Origin: JBJXGE01 sp046154185
GTDB taxonomy: Bacteria > Planctomycetota > UBA8108 > UBA1146 > JAJFFE01
NCBI GenBank assembly: GCA_046154185.1
Contig: JBJXGE010000043.1
Coordinates: 1 to 64,000 of the forward strand
Length of the DNA: 64,000 nucleotides
Reading direction: 5' to 3'
Part shown: positions 27,052 to 35,278 of the stretch, piece after piece
Numbering within the stretch: the stretch's first letter is position 1
How the letters are laid out: every line of letters begins with the position of its first letter
Program-made: the position numbers and the translations under genes
The notes under the pieces: model-generated
Told to the model about the DNA's origin: nothing
The model's input: only the letters and a program-made list of their open reading frames with translations
Databases searched by the model: none

Positions 27052-27636
27052 TTACGCGAACGCGTCACCGATCACGAGATCGGCGCGTTCCCGTTCGCTC
27101 GCTTCGAACAGCGGTCGACGATTGAGACCCGCCATCGACGCGAGCCAACGATCCGGAAGTTGCTCGATGCGCACGTTATTGATATTCACCGCGTCGTTGT
27201 AGTACTCGCGGCGATGCGCGATTTGATCCTCGAGCTCACTCACGCGCTTCTCCAATGCCAAGAAACTCTCGCTCGCCTTGAGCTGTGGGTAATTTTCGGC
27301 GACCGCAAACAGCTTGAGCATGCCGTTTGAGAGTCCGCTTTCCGCTTCGAGTCGCGCGCGATCGTCGCCCCCGCGCGCGGCGCGGGCGCGCAAATCCGTC
27401 AGGCGCAGCAGCAGATCTTCTTCGTACCCCATGTGCTTCTTGACGATGTCGATCAGTTTTGTCAACTCGTCGAGACGTTGCTTGAGCAACACGTCGATGT
27501 TTGCCCACGCTTGATGCACGTTGTGTTTCACGTGCACGAGATGGTTGTACAGGATCACTCCGTAAGCACCCGCGCCGACAAGCGCGAGCAGTGCGATGAA
27601 CCCGAGCACGATCGTGGCGATGATTGGAAGCGTCAT
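27052..27636 (-). CDS. LemA family protein
   Basis: The 194-residue protein has an N-terminal membrane helix (about 5-28). The LemA domain follows with YNHLVHVKHNVHQAWANIDV, LKQRLDELTKLIDIVKKHM and AVAENYPQLKASESFLAL, and the end YYNDAVNINNVRIEQLPDRW is typical. It should be a membrane-anchored helical bundle of unknown biochemical function. It lies 19 bp downstream of a GIDE-domain membrane protein on the same strand; LemA genes are commonly paired with such genes, so the two probably act together. Confidence 0.95.
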   Translation of the reverse strand: MTLPIIATIVLGFIALLALVGAGAYGVILYNHLVHVKHNVHQAWANIDVLLKQRLDELTKLIDIVKKHMGYEEDLLLRLTDLRARAARGGDDRARLEAESGLSNGMLKLFAVAENYPQLKASESFLALEKRVSELEDQIAHRREYYNDAVNINNVRIEQLPDRWLASMAGLNRRPLFEASERERADLVIGDAFA

Positions 27637-27655
27637 GAGTCCTCCTCGCGGTTTT

Positions 27656-28741
27656 CTAGGTCGAGTTGACCAGGTCCAAGAAGACGAACAGGGAGCCGAA
27701 CAAGCTGGCGACTCCGCCCGCCAGCAACAGCCACATGCGCGACTTGAGTTTGAGAAGCGCAGCGCGCTCCGAGTGATCTGCGATGATGAAAGGACGCGAT
27801 TGGCGACCCTTCCACATCATCACGCGCTCGGCCGGCAGCGGCGGCGGCTCGGTGGCAAGCGATACAGTGCTGCGTTGCGATCGCGTCGTCGCGCCGTTGA
27901 GTCCCACGACTCGGATGAACTCCAGGATGATCCGGAGGATTTTCGCGATGTCGGCTCGAGCTGGACTCAATGGCGTGACAGACTTCTTGCGTTCTTGCGG
28001 TCTCACGGCGCGCGGCGCGATTCGGCCGCGCTCCGCCAGTGTGCCGAGTGCATAGACCGTTTCACCGACGTTGAGACTGCGTTCGCGGACGCGAAACTTG
28101 TCGGCCAAGGAACCGCCACTGACCTTCACGATCGCCGAGTTCAGCACCATCGATTGGATCGCCGGCGACATCGCAGTGGCATCTTTATCGCTTTGCCACA
28201 CGCGCTCCGTCAGCAGCAAATCGCCGCCCGCGGCCCAAACCGGCACTCGACCGAATTCGTCCTCGATCTCAAAATACTCGAGTGGCGCCGATTGCTCGCT
28301 CGCGATCGTGACCCATTGCCAACTGTCGTCCTTGTTCGGGCCCCTCGTCCAGCGATCGACGTGGACACGGAAGTAAACGGTTTTGAGTCCGCTCAAGGGC
28401 GAGACCGTGACAGTGTCGCTGGCAGTTCGACCGATGAGTTCGACGAGACCGATCGCCGCGGCTGACGTTTTCGCCGTCGGAGTACTCTGCACGAGCCAGC
28501 GGCTGCGCAAGTCCCGAAATCCAAACCAAAGTGCGATGCTCCCCCCCGCGCAGAGCAACACCGTCAGCGAGTAGGGATTGAAGAATGCCACTTCCACGAG
28601 ACTGACGGCGAACGCGAAAGCAACCAGCAGGAGAAACAAGACGACGAGAACGACCGCCACTAGGCCCCAGACTTTCCACGTGGAGTCGATCCGCGCCGAA
28701 GCGATCGAGTGCGCATTGGCAAGTTGGACGGGTGGATTCAT
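27656..28741 (-). CDS. GIDE-domain (E3 ligase-like) membrane protein
   Basis: The 361-residue protein has two membrane helices in the first 70 residues and one near the C-terminus (about 335-356). Between them lies a GIDE-type domain, seen from GLVELIGRTASDTVTVSPLS through LKTVYFRVHVDRW and on to the FEIEDEFGRVPVWA segment. Bacterial members lack the RING ligase domain of the eukaryotic protein, and none is seen here. ATG at 28741 was chosen; longer readings would overlap the divergent hydrolase gene. It precedes lemA by 19 bp. A run of seven C on the plus strand near 28551 lies within the gene. Confidence 0.78.
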   Translation of the reverse strand: MNPPVQLANAHSIASARIDSTWKVWGLVAVVLVVLFLLLVAFAFAVSLVEVAFFNPYSLTVLLCAGGSIALWFGFRDLRSRWLVQSTPTAKTSAAAIGLVELIGRTASDTVTVSPLSGLKTVYFRVHVDRWTRGPNKDDSWQWVTIASEQSAPLEYFEIEDEFGRVPVWAAGGDLLLTERVWQSDKDATAMSPAIQSMVLNSAIVKVSGGSLADKFRVRERSLNVGETVYALGTLAERGRIAPRAVRPQERKKSVTPLSPARADIAKILRIILEFIRVVGLNGATTRSQRSTVSLATEPPPLPAERVMMWKGRQSRPFIIADHSERAALLKLKSRMWLLLAGGVASLFGSLFVFLDLVNST

Positions 28742-28877
28742 GCGAAAGATAGACCCGAGCCTGCTGGCCCTGCGCGAAACTCTCACAAATGACTTGGCGA
28801 GCGGAAGATGACGCCTAAGATCGACCACCGCGCCAATCTCGGCGTGAGCAGATCGAAACGAGTCCGGCATTTCAATC

Positions 28878-30344
28878 TTGACCGCCCTAGTTCTTACCGC
28901 GCTCGCGGGCGAGGCGCCGCTCGCGGACGCACCGCGCTGGAACAACGCCGTCACGCGTCGGGATCTCGCACACGCCTACATGGAATTGGAACGCGAGTTC
29001 GCGCTGCGGCCGCCGCCGGTCGAGGAGCTCGCCGAATTCAATCGCGCGGCGGACGATGTCGCGAGTCGATTCTTTAGCGGTAACTTCCGCGGCGCGGTCG
29101 AGTATCTACATACGCTGAAGAACCGCCTCAGCGCGCGGAGTGAGCCTCGACCCGAGTTGGAGTTGATCCAATCGCTCCGCGTTGAAGTGGAACCGCCCGT
29201 CGCTACGGTTGGCACGCACACCCGCGTCACGGTGCGCGTCAGCGCGCTTTATCCGTTGAGCGCTGCGCGCACAAACTCGAGCGAGTTCCGAATGCTGCTG
29301 CAACCCAGCGCCGTGGGCACGGCCGACCACGAATGGAAACAGGCCTTGCCAGCTGGCGAGAAGTTCACCGAGACAATCTTTGAGATCGATCTCACGAAGC
29401 ATTCTTTTCCGGAAGGCCGCTATCGAATCTCCCTCGCGGCCGGCGAACTGCGAGTCCCTGGCAATTGGCTGACAGTGACCAGCGTGGCGTTCGCGGTTGA
29501 GTGTGTCGGGCTCATCGCGCGACTCGAAGCTGCGAGCGTCGCGCACGCCGCACTCGCGCACGCAATCGCCACTTGTCGCAGCCGCATAGATCTTCTCAAG
29601 GACCGTCCATCGCCGAATAAACCCGCGGAGTTTTTGCTCGATCCCCTCGTCTTGCGCGCCGAACTGCGGGCCGAGGTGGCGGCGCTCGCCGCTGGACAGA
29701 ATCCATACCGCGAACGCGCGGGCGATACTTGGCGCGCCGTTGCCGGCAGCGGTCGCGAAATCGCGCTGCTCATTCACGCGCCGCCGCACGCGACCGAGAC
29801 CGCTCCAACGCCACGGCCACTCCTCATCGCACTCCACGGCGCCGGCGGCGACGAACAGATGTTTCGGTTCGGCTATGGCGCTGGATTGTTGCCCCGGCTT
29901 GCCGATCGTCGGGGATTCGTGCTCGTCACTCCGCACACCGAGTCGTTCCTGATGCACACGGCGCATTTTCGCGAAGTGCTCGAAAGTGTGACCCGCGACT
30001 ATGCCATCGATCCGACGCGCGTCTATCTCCTGGGACATTCGCTTGGCGCAATCACAACGGCGTCACTCGCCGTGCTCGAATCCCGACGACTCGCCGCGAC
30101 AGTCTGCATCGCAGGTGGTCCCCTGCGCGCGCCGGACAAGAAGATCGCACCGATGCTCATCATTGGAGCGCCGCTCGACAGGATCGTCCCCAGTTCGAAC
30201 TTGCGTCGAGTCGCTCAGGAAGCGCAGAGCGCCGGTCAACCCGTCGAATTCCGATCGGCGCTCCACTATGGACACTTGTTAGTCGTCGCGGCCAAACTCG
30301 AAGAGTGCGTCGAATGGCTGCTCGCACACCATCGCACGGAGTGA
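28878..30344 (+). CDS. Secreted alpha/beta hydrolase, esterase/PHB-depolymerase-like
   Basis: The 488-residue protein has a catalytic domain in its C-terminal half: oxyanion region ALHGAGGDEQMFRFGYG, nucleophile serine in YLLGHSLGAI, likely acid in GAPLDRIVP, and histidine in LHYGHLLVVA. The N-terminal half is a helical and beta region without a recognised fold. The start is unclear: TTG at 28878 gives a short hydrophobic N-terminus that looks like a signal peptide, and an in-frame stop lies only 30 bp before it. The product is probably exported. It is divergent from the GIDE gene and 40 bp upstream of a small membrane protein gene. Confidence 0.82.
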   Translation: MTALVLTALAGEAPLADAPRWNNAVTRRDLAHAYMELEREFALRPPPVEELAEFNRAADDVASRFFSGNFRGAVEYLHTLKNRLSARSEPRPELELIQSLRVEVEPPVATVGTHTRVTVRVSALYPLSAARTNSSEFRMLLQPSAVGTADHEWKQALPAGEKFTETIFEIDLTKHSFPEGRYRISLAAGELRVPGNWLTVTSVAFAVECVGLIARLEAASVAHAALAHAIATCRSRIDLLKDRPSPNKPAEFLLDPLVLRAELRAEVAALAAGQNPYRERAGDTWRAVAGSGREIALLIHAPPHATETAPTPRPLLIALHGAGGDEQMFRFGYGAGLLPRLADRRGFVLVTPHTESFLMHTAHFREVLESVTRDYAIDPTRVYLLGHSLGAITTASLAVLESRRLAATVCIAGGPLRAPDKKIAPMLIIGAPLDRIVPSSNLRRVAQEAQSAGQPVEFRSALHYGHLLVVAAKLEECVEWLLAHHRTE

Positions 30345-30384
30345 CCAGCGTCCGCTTTAGGGCGCCCAGAAAGGCACAGCACTC

Positions 30385-30909
30385 ATGACGCGTGGTCGAA
30401 TCGCCGCCATCGCCGGCCTCGTCTTCGTCATCGCACTCGCGCTTTGGTGGATCCTCCAACCAAACGATGAAGAGCGCGTGTTGCGTCGGCTCGCCGCCAT
30501 GCAAGAAGAATTCAACGCCGGCGCAGCGGGTGGACTGATCGCGTGCTTCGCGACCGACTTTAGCGATCAAACAACCGACCTCACGCGTGGCGAGTTGCAA
30601 GCGGTGTTCTTTCGCTATTTCCAAATCATCAAGCGCGACGAAGACAAGCGACCACTCGTGCACGTCGAGTACGTCGATGGATTGCCGCAGTCCGTTGAAT
30701 TCCGCGCGGTAACGAAAGGCGAGGTTACGAGCCAGACCGCGCACGTCACGTGCTTGCTGCAGTTCACCGAGCGTGCGACGGCCGACGCGCCGCCTAAAGA
30801 CACTTGGCAAGTGCGGGTCGATGGCGAGTTCGCCGAGTATGACGGCGATTGGCTCCTCAAGGCGACGCAATGGGAGACGACCAAGGGGCAGATGCCGCAC
30901 GGGTTCTGA
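30385..30909 (+). CDS. Hypothetical membrane-anchored protein with NTF2-like domain
   Basis: The 174-residue protein has one N-terminal membrane helix (6-24), then a soluble domain. Its helix-sheet pattern, with EERVLRRLAAMQEEFNAGA followed by strands such as HVEYVDGLPQSVEFRAVTKG and WQVRVDGEFAEYDGDWLL, fits the NTF2/SnoaL-like fold. No catalytic residues are obvious. It follows the alpha/beta hydrolase by 40 bp and may be cotranscribed. Confidence 0.65.
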   Translation: MTRGRIAAIAGLVFVIALALWWILQPNDEERVLRRLAAMQEEFNAGAAGGLIACFATDFSDQTTDLTRGELQAVFFRYFQIIKRDEDKRPLVHVEYVDGLPQSVEFRAVTKGEVTSQTAHVTCLLQFTERATADAPPKDTWQVRVDGEFAEYDGDWLLKATQWETTKGQMPHGF

Positions 30910-30991
30910 TGCCCCTGCTTGCCGTGGATTCGCGTTTCGCTAAGATTTCCACGGGCTCAAAGCACCAACGTCAATGCGCTGAGGAGAAACC

Positions 30992-31894
30992 ATGGGCCGG
31001 AGCGTCGCCAGAATTCTGACACTCGTTTTCGTACTCGCGGCCGGCGGCCCGGCGCTTGCGGTCGATCAGACGATTCAAATGTTCACGTCCGCGTTCTTGC
31101 CGCAAACCGTCATGATCGAGGTCGGCGATACGGTGACTTGGGAGTGGGTCGCCGGCTCGCACGTACTCACGAGCGGCGTCCCCGGTGGCGCACCCGGCAC
31201 GCCGAGCGAGCCCGGCGCGCTTTTCAGCGCGACGATCGACGCGTCGAACCCGAGCTTCAGCTACACGTTCGCGTCGTATCAACCCGGCGGCTACAACTTT
31301 TTCGATGCCTTGAATCCGCTCCAGTTGGGATTCGTGGACGTCGCGAGCGACGAGGAGACCGTCATCGTCGTCGTGCTCGACAACGTCTTCGAGCCGGAGG
31401 TCGTGCACATTTTCGCGGGCGATTCCGTGCGCTGGGAACACGAGCCGGGCGAAATGTTGCACACGGTCACGAGTGGGCTGTCGTCGAATCCCGCCGACGA
31501 TCCGGGCGCGCTGTTCGACGAGATCTCGAGCGACTCTCAGCCGGTCTTCATCTACCAGTTCGTCGCGTCCGGAGCCGTGCCGTATTTTTGCCGGCCGCAC
31601 GAGCTCGACGTGATGGTCGGAACGATCCACGTGCAGTCTCGCTTCGTGCGCGGCGACGCCAATCGCGATGCGCTCATCAACATCGCCGATGCCATCACGA
31701 CGTTGAGTTATCTGTTTTCAATGGGACCGGCGACCTGTCTCGACGCCGTCGACGCGAATGACGACGGGCTCCTCAATCTCGCCGACGCCATCACGGTCCT
31801 CACCTTCGTGTTCACGGGCGGCGCCCCGCTGCCCGCGCCGTTTCCGGGCGCCGGCCCGGATCGCACGGCCGACGCGCTTTTCTGCGACAGCTAG
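30992..31894 (+). CDS. Secreted two-domain cupredoxin with dockerin-like tail
   Basis: A 300-residue exported protein (signal peptide 1-23, ending ALA). Two plastocyanin-like domains follow. The second keeps all type 1 copper ligands: H in EMLHTVTSG, then C, H and M in YFCRPHELDVMVG. The first keeps the early H (GSHVLTSG) but where Cys, His and Met are expected it reads YNFFDALNPLQLG, so it probably cannot bind copper. The tail has two EF-hand-like repeats, RGDANRDALINIADAITTLS and DANDDGLLNLADAITVLTFV. Its end is shorter than in the other three tailed proteins and lacks the final Cys-Pro. A role in electron transfer at the cell surface is possible. Confidence 0.87.
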   Translation: MGRSVARILTLVFVLAAGGPALAVDQTIQMFTSAFLPQTVMIEVGDTVTWEWVAGSHVLTSGVPGGAPGTPSEPGALFSATIDASNPSFSYTFASYQPGGYNFFDALNPLQLGFVDVASDEETVIVVVLDNVFEPEVVHIFAGDSVRWEHEPGEMLHTVTSGLSSNPADDPGALFDEISSDSQPVFIYQFVASGAVPYFCRPHELDVMVGTIHVQSRFVRGDANRDALINIADAITTLSYLFSMGPATCLDAVDANDDGLLNLADAITVLTFVFTGGAPLPAPFPGAGPDRTADALFCDS

Positions 31895-32063
31895 CGGCGC
31901 GGGCTCGAGCGAACCACCGATCGCGCCTCGAGTTGCACCGCGATCGAACAAGTCACATACAACGTTCGGCCGCGCCTCTCGCCCCGGCGTGTCTATCTCC
32001 AAGCGCCGGCGTTCGACAACGAGCGCTCCGCGCCTCGGGCACGCAAGGAAAGAGGAATCATCG

Positions 32064-34160
32064 ATGGCAAGAACGGAACTCAATCGCGCGGTGTCGGTGT
32101 CAACGCCGCTCGGAGACGACGTGCTGCTGCTCGAACGTCTCACGGGCAGTGAGGAACTGAGTCGCAGCTTTGAGTTTCAGCTCGAGCTGGCGAGCGCCCT
32201 GCACGATCTCGACTTCGATCAAATCGTCGGCCATCCGTGCGCGGTCGGACTCGAGACCGCCGCGAGTGGCACACGCTATTTCAGCGGCTACGTCGCCAGC
32301 TTCGAGCAAGTACCGGCGCCGGGCGAACTCGCGCGCTATCGCGCCCGACTCGTGCCATGGATGTGGTTTCTCACGCGCACCAGCAACTGCCGCATTTTCC
32401 AGAAACTGTCGGTGCCGGAGATCGTCGCGCAAGTGTTCAAACAGCACGGCTTCACCGATTTCAAACTGTCGCTGACTGGCACCTACAAAGCGCGCGAGTA
32501 TTGCGTCCAGTACCGCGAATCCGACTTCGATTTTGTGAGCCGCTTGTTGGAAGAGGAAGGAATCTACTACTTCTACCAGCACCGCGCCGACTCGCACGTG
32601 TTGGTGCTGGCCGACAACATAGGGGCGAGCGAGCCCATTATCGGTTGCGAAGAGATTGCCTATCAGCCGCTCGGCGAACAGCACCGTCTCCCGCAGACCA
32701 TTTGGGAGTGGAGTGTCGAACGCACCGTGCAACCCGGGCGTTGCTTGCTGCGCGATCGCGACTACACAACGCCGCGGAAAGCGCTCGAAGTCACAGCGCA
32801 GTTCGAGCGCGGCCATGCCCGCCCCGAGTTCGAAATCTACGATTACCCGGGCGGCTACCGCGAGCACTCAGACGGCGAAACGCAGGCGCGCTTGCGCGTC
32901 GAGGAATTCCACGCGCAATACGAAACGATGCGCGGACTCACCGATGCGCGCGGACTCGTGCCGGGCGCGCTGTTCATCCTGACGGGCGCGACGCGACTCG
33001 ATCAGAATCGCGAGCATTTGGTGACGAGCGCGCGTTACGAGCTGCGATCGAACGCGTTCGCGTCGGGCGCCGCCGGCGCAACGGACGGCCAGACCTTTCG
33101 CATGGCGATCACTGCCATTGCCGCTTGCGAGCAGTATCGCCCGCGCCGCTTGGCGCCGCGCCCCGTGATTCACGGCGCGCAAACGGCGACGGTGGTCGGT
33201 CCGCAAGGCGAAGAAATCTGGACCGACGCGCTCGGCCGCATCAAGGTGCAATTCCATTGGGATCGCGAAGGCACTTTGGACGAAAACAGCTCGCTGTGGA
33301 TTCGTGTCGCGCAACAGGCGGCCGGCAAACGGTTCGGCGCGATGTTCATCCCGCGCATTGGACAAGAAGTCGTTGTCGAGTTCCTCGAGGGCAACCCCGA
33401 CCGACCACTCGTCACGGGATCGGTCTACAACGGCGACCTGCCGACGCCGTACAAACTGCCGGAGAACGCGTCGATGACGGCGTTCAAGACCAACACGCTC
33501 AAGAATGGCGGCAACTTCAATGAGCTGCGCTTCGACGACAAGAAGGACGCGGAGCAAGTTTTCCTGCACGCGGCGCGCAATCTCGATGTGCGCGTCAAAG
33601 GCTGTCGCAACGAGCACGTTGCCATCGACGAACACGTGACCATCGAGAAGAACCAGCGCGTCGAAGTGAAGCACGATCGTCACGAGACGATCGGCGGCAA
33701 CGTGATGTTGAAGATCAAGGGCGACAACAACGTGACGGTCGTCGGCAAGGAAGCGAAAAAGGTGACGGAGAGCCTGTCGCTCCAGGTCGGCACCAACCTG
33801 ATCACGGCGGCCGAGTGCGTCTTCACGGAAGCGTCGCAGGCTATGAAGCTGAAGGCGAACGACTTCCTGGTCGAGACCGTCGGCAGCATCGAGTTCAAGT
33901 GCGGCGCTGCGAGCATCAAGCTGAGCCCAAGCATGATCGAACTCTCCGCGCCGGTCGTGAGTATCAAAGGCCTCGGCAGCGCGACGCTCGAAAGCGGCGG
34001 CGCCACGGCGGTCCGCGGCGCCACCGCCGAAGTCACGGCAGCCATGACAACATTCAACGGCGCCACCCAAACGGCCGGACCCGCGGTGTTCCAGACCTTC
34101 GTGCAAACACCGTCCGTCATCGCGCAAACCTACACGCCGGGCGTCGGCAACCTGCTGTAA
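32064..34160 (+). CDS. vgrG: VgrG-like type VI secretion spike protein
   Basis: The 698-residue protein shows the gp27-like base (residues ~1-370, with FEFQLELAS, ESDFDFVSRLLEEEGIYYFY), the OB-fold gp5 part with GPQGEEIWTDALGRIKVQFH and PRIGQEVVVEFLEGNPDRPL, and a needle with repeated VEVKHDRHETIGGNVMLKIK-like strands. It should trimerise as the spike tip of a contractile injection machine. ATG at 32064 follows AAAGAGGA. No other T6SS genes (sheath, baseplate, Hcp, ClpV) or PAAR protein are in the window, so this is an orphan tip module. The three genes behind it on the same strand are probably its cargo. Confidence 0.95.
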   Translation: MARTELNRAVSVSTPLGDDVLLLERLTGSEELSRSFEFQLELASALHDLDFDQIVGHPCAVGLETAASGTRYFSGYVASFEQVPAPGELARYRARLVPWMWFLTRTSNCRIFQKLSVPEIVAQVFKQHGFTDFKLSLTGTYKAREYCVQYRESDFDFVSRLLEEEGIYYFYQHRADSHVLVLADNIGASEPIIGCEEIAYQPLGEQHRLPQTIWEWSVERTVQPGRCLLRDRDYTTPRKALEVTAQFERGHARPEFEIYDYPGGYREHSDGETQARLRVEEFHAQYETMRGLTDARGLVPGALFILTGATRLDQNREHLVTSARYELRSNAFASGAAGATDGQTFRMAITAIAACEQYRPRRLAPRPVIHGAQTATVVGPQGEEIWTDALGRIKVQFHWDREGTLDENSSLWIRVAQQAAGKRFGAMFIPRIGQEVVVEFLEGNPDRPLVTGSVYNGDLPTPYKLPENASMTAFKTNTLKNGGNFNELRFDDKKDAEQVFLHAARNLDVRVKGCRNEHVAIDEHVTIEKNQRVEVKHDRHETIGGNVMLKIKGDNNVTVVGKEAKKVTESLSLQVGTNLITAAECVFTEASQAMKLKANDFLVETVGSIEFKCGAASIKLSPSMIELSAPVVSIKGLGSATLESGGATAVRGATAEVTAAMTTFNGATQTAGPAVFQTFVQTPSVIAQTYTPGVGNLL

Positions 34161-34247
34161 CGACGGCGCACGAAAAAACGCGCAAGCCCAGCGCTCACGT
34201 CTTTCTTTTCACAGCGCATACGCACGACACGTACGAAGGAATTCTCA

Positions 34248-34574
34248 ATGCCGACACCAAAACCAGTCGACCCTGTCGAGCCAGACGCTCCGCTCGCTTG
34301 TCCGACCGCGGACCCGGGCGAAAACACTGAAGCCGAGTTGCTCGAACGGCAACATGAAACGGACGAGAACGAAAGCGGCTGGATCGAACTCGGGCTCGTC
34401 GACGAAGTCGGGAAGCCCGTCGTCGGTGAGCGCTACAAAGTACTGTTGCCGAACGGTCGCACGGCGCGCGGCACGTTGAACGAGCTCGGTCTCGCACGCA
34501 TCGAAGGTTTTCCGCCCGGGCCTTGCACGATCACGTTTCCGCGGCTCGACAAAGAAGCTTGGGCGTCGGCTTAG
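34248..34574 (+). CDS. Small VgrG-associated Ig/carboxypeptidase-regulatory-like protein
   Basis: A 108-residue protein with a disordered, acidic, Pro-rich first 40 residues. It then has a single beta-sandwich domain: WIELGLVDEVGKPVVGERYK, TARGTLNELGLARIEGFPPG and CTITFPRLDKEAW. Domains of this pattern are common next to vgrG genes in many bacteria and also occur fused to VgrG-linked proteins; an adaptor role is likely but unproven. ATG at 34248 has GAAGGA upstream. It lies 87 bp after vgrG and 33 bp before the LysM-like gene. Confidence 0.72.
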   Translation: MPTPKPVDPVEPDAPLACPTADPGENTEAELLERQHETDENESGWIELGLVDEVGKPVVGERYKVLLPNGRTARGTLNELGLARIEGFPPGPCTITFPRLDKEAWASA

Positions 34575-34607
34575 ATCAGAACTAAGAAACTGGAAGCGAG
34601 CCAACGG

Positions 34608-35231
34608 ATGGCAAAAATCAGCGTGGGATCGGGCGACAGCGTGCCGAGCATCGCGAAGACGCACGGCTTCTTCTGGCAATCGCTCTGGGACTTGCCGGAG
34701 AACGCGGCGCTGAAAGCGACACGCAAAGATCCGAATCTCCTGTACGAAGGCGATGAAGTGTTCGTGCCGAAGCCACGCGAGAAACTCGAAGTGCGGCCGG
34801 CGGGCGCGACGCATGTGTTCAAGCGGCTCGGCGACCCGGTGAAGTTCAAGCTGCGCCTGACACGCGCCGGGAAACCGCGCGCGAGCGAGCCATATGTGCT
34901 CGTGCTTGGCGATGAGACCATCGAAGGCGCCACCGACGGCGACGGCAAGCTCGAGACCTTCGTGCCCGGGAACGTCACCGAAGGCAAACTGCTCCTCAAG
35001 AATGGCAAAGAAGAGTACCCGCTCCGCATCAGTCGCCTCGATCCGATCGAGACCACGAGCGGCGTGCAACAGCGACTCAACAACCTCGGCTTCTCGTGCG
35101 GCCCGGAAGACGGCAAACCGAATGCGCGCACGCGTCAGGCGCTGTCGAGCTTTCAAGCGAAGCACGCGCTCGCCGCAACCGGTGAAGCGGACGCCGCGAC
35201 GCTCGCGAAAATCAAGTCGCTGCACGCGTAA
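34608..35231 (+). CDS. LysM-like and peptidoglycan-binding domain protein of the VgrG cassette
   Basis: The 207-residue protein has a divergent LysM-like N-terminus (VGSGDSVPSIAKTHGFFWQ, then NLLYEGDEVFVPKP). A middle beta domain (about 60-135) resembles that of the preceding small protein. The C-terminal peptidoglycan-binding type 1 domain reads VQQRLNNLGFSCGPEDGKPN and TRQALSSFQAKHALAATGEA. No signal peptide is present, which fits export by the injection machine rather than Sec. It may fasten cargo to the cell wall of the target or to the spike. Confidence 0.8.
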   Translation: MAKISVGSGDSVPSIAKTHGFFWQSLWDLPENAALKATRKDPNLLYEGDEVFVPKPREKLEVRPAGATHVFKRLGDPVKFKLRLTRAGKPRASEPYVLVLGDETIEGATDGDGKLETFVPGNVTEGKLLLKNGKEEYPLRISRLDPIETTSGVQQRLNNLGFSCGPEDGKPNARTRQALSSFQAKHALAATGEADAATLAKIKSLHA

Positions 35232-35278
35232 TTCCGAATCAGTCGCGTCACGAAGTAGCAACGGAAAAGGCGGATCCC

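Noticed and set aside
31758..32063. Upstream extension of the vgrG frame
   Set aside because: It overlaps the cupredoxin gene and encodes low-complexity sequence; ATG at 32064 has a good ribosome site.
32868..34127. 419-residue minus-strand frame
   Set aside because: It is a shadow of vgrG, which has unmistakable spike domains on the other strand.
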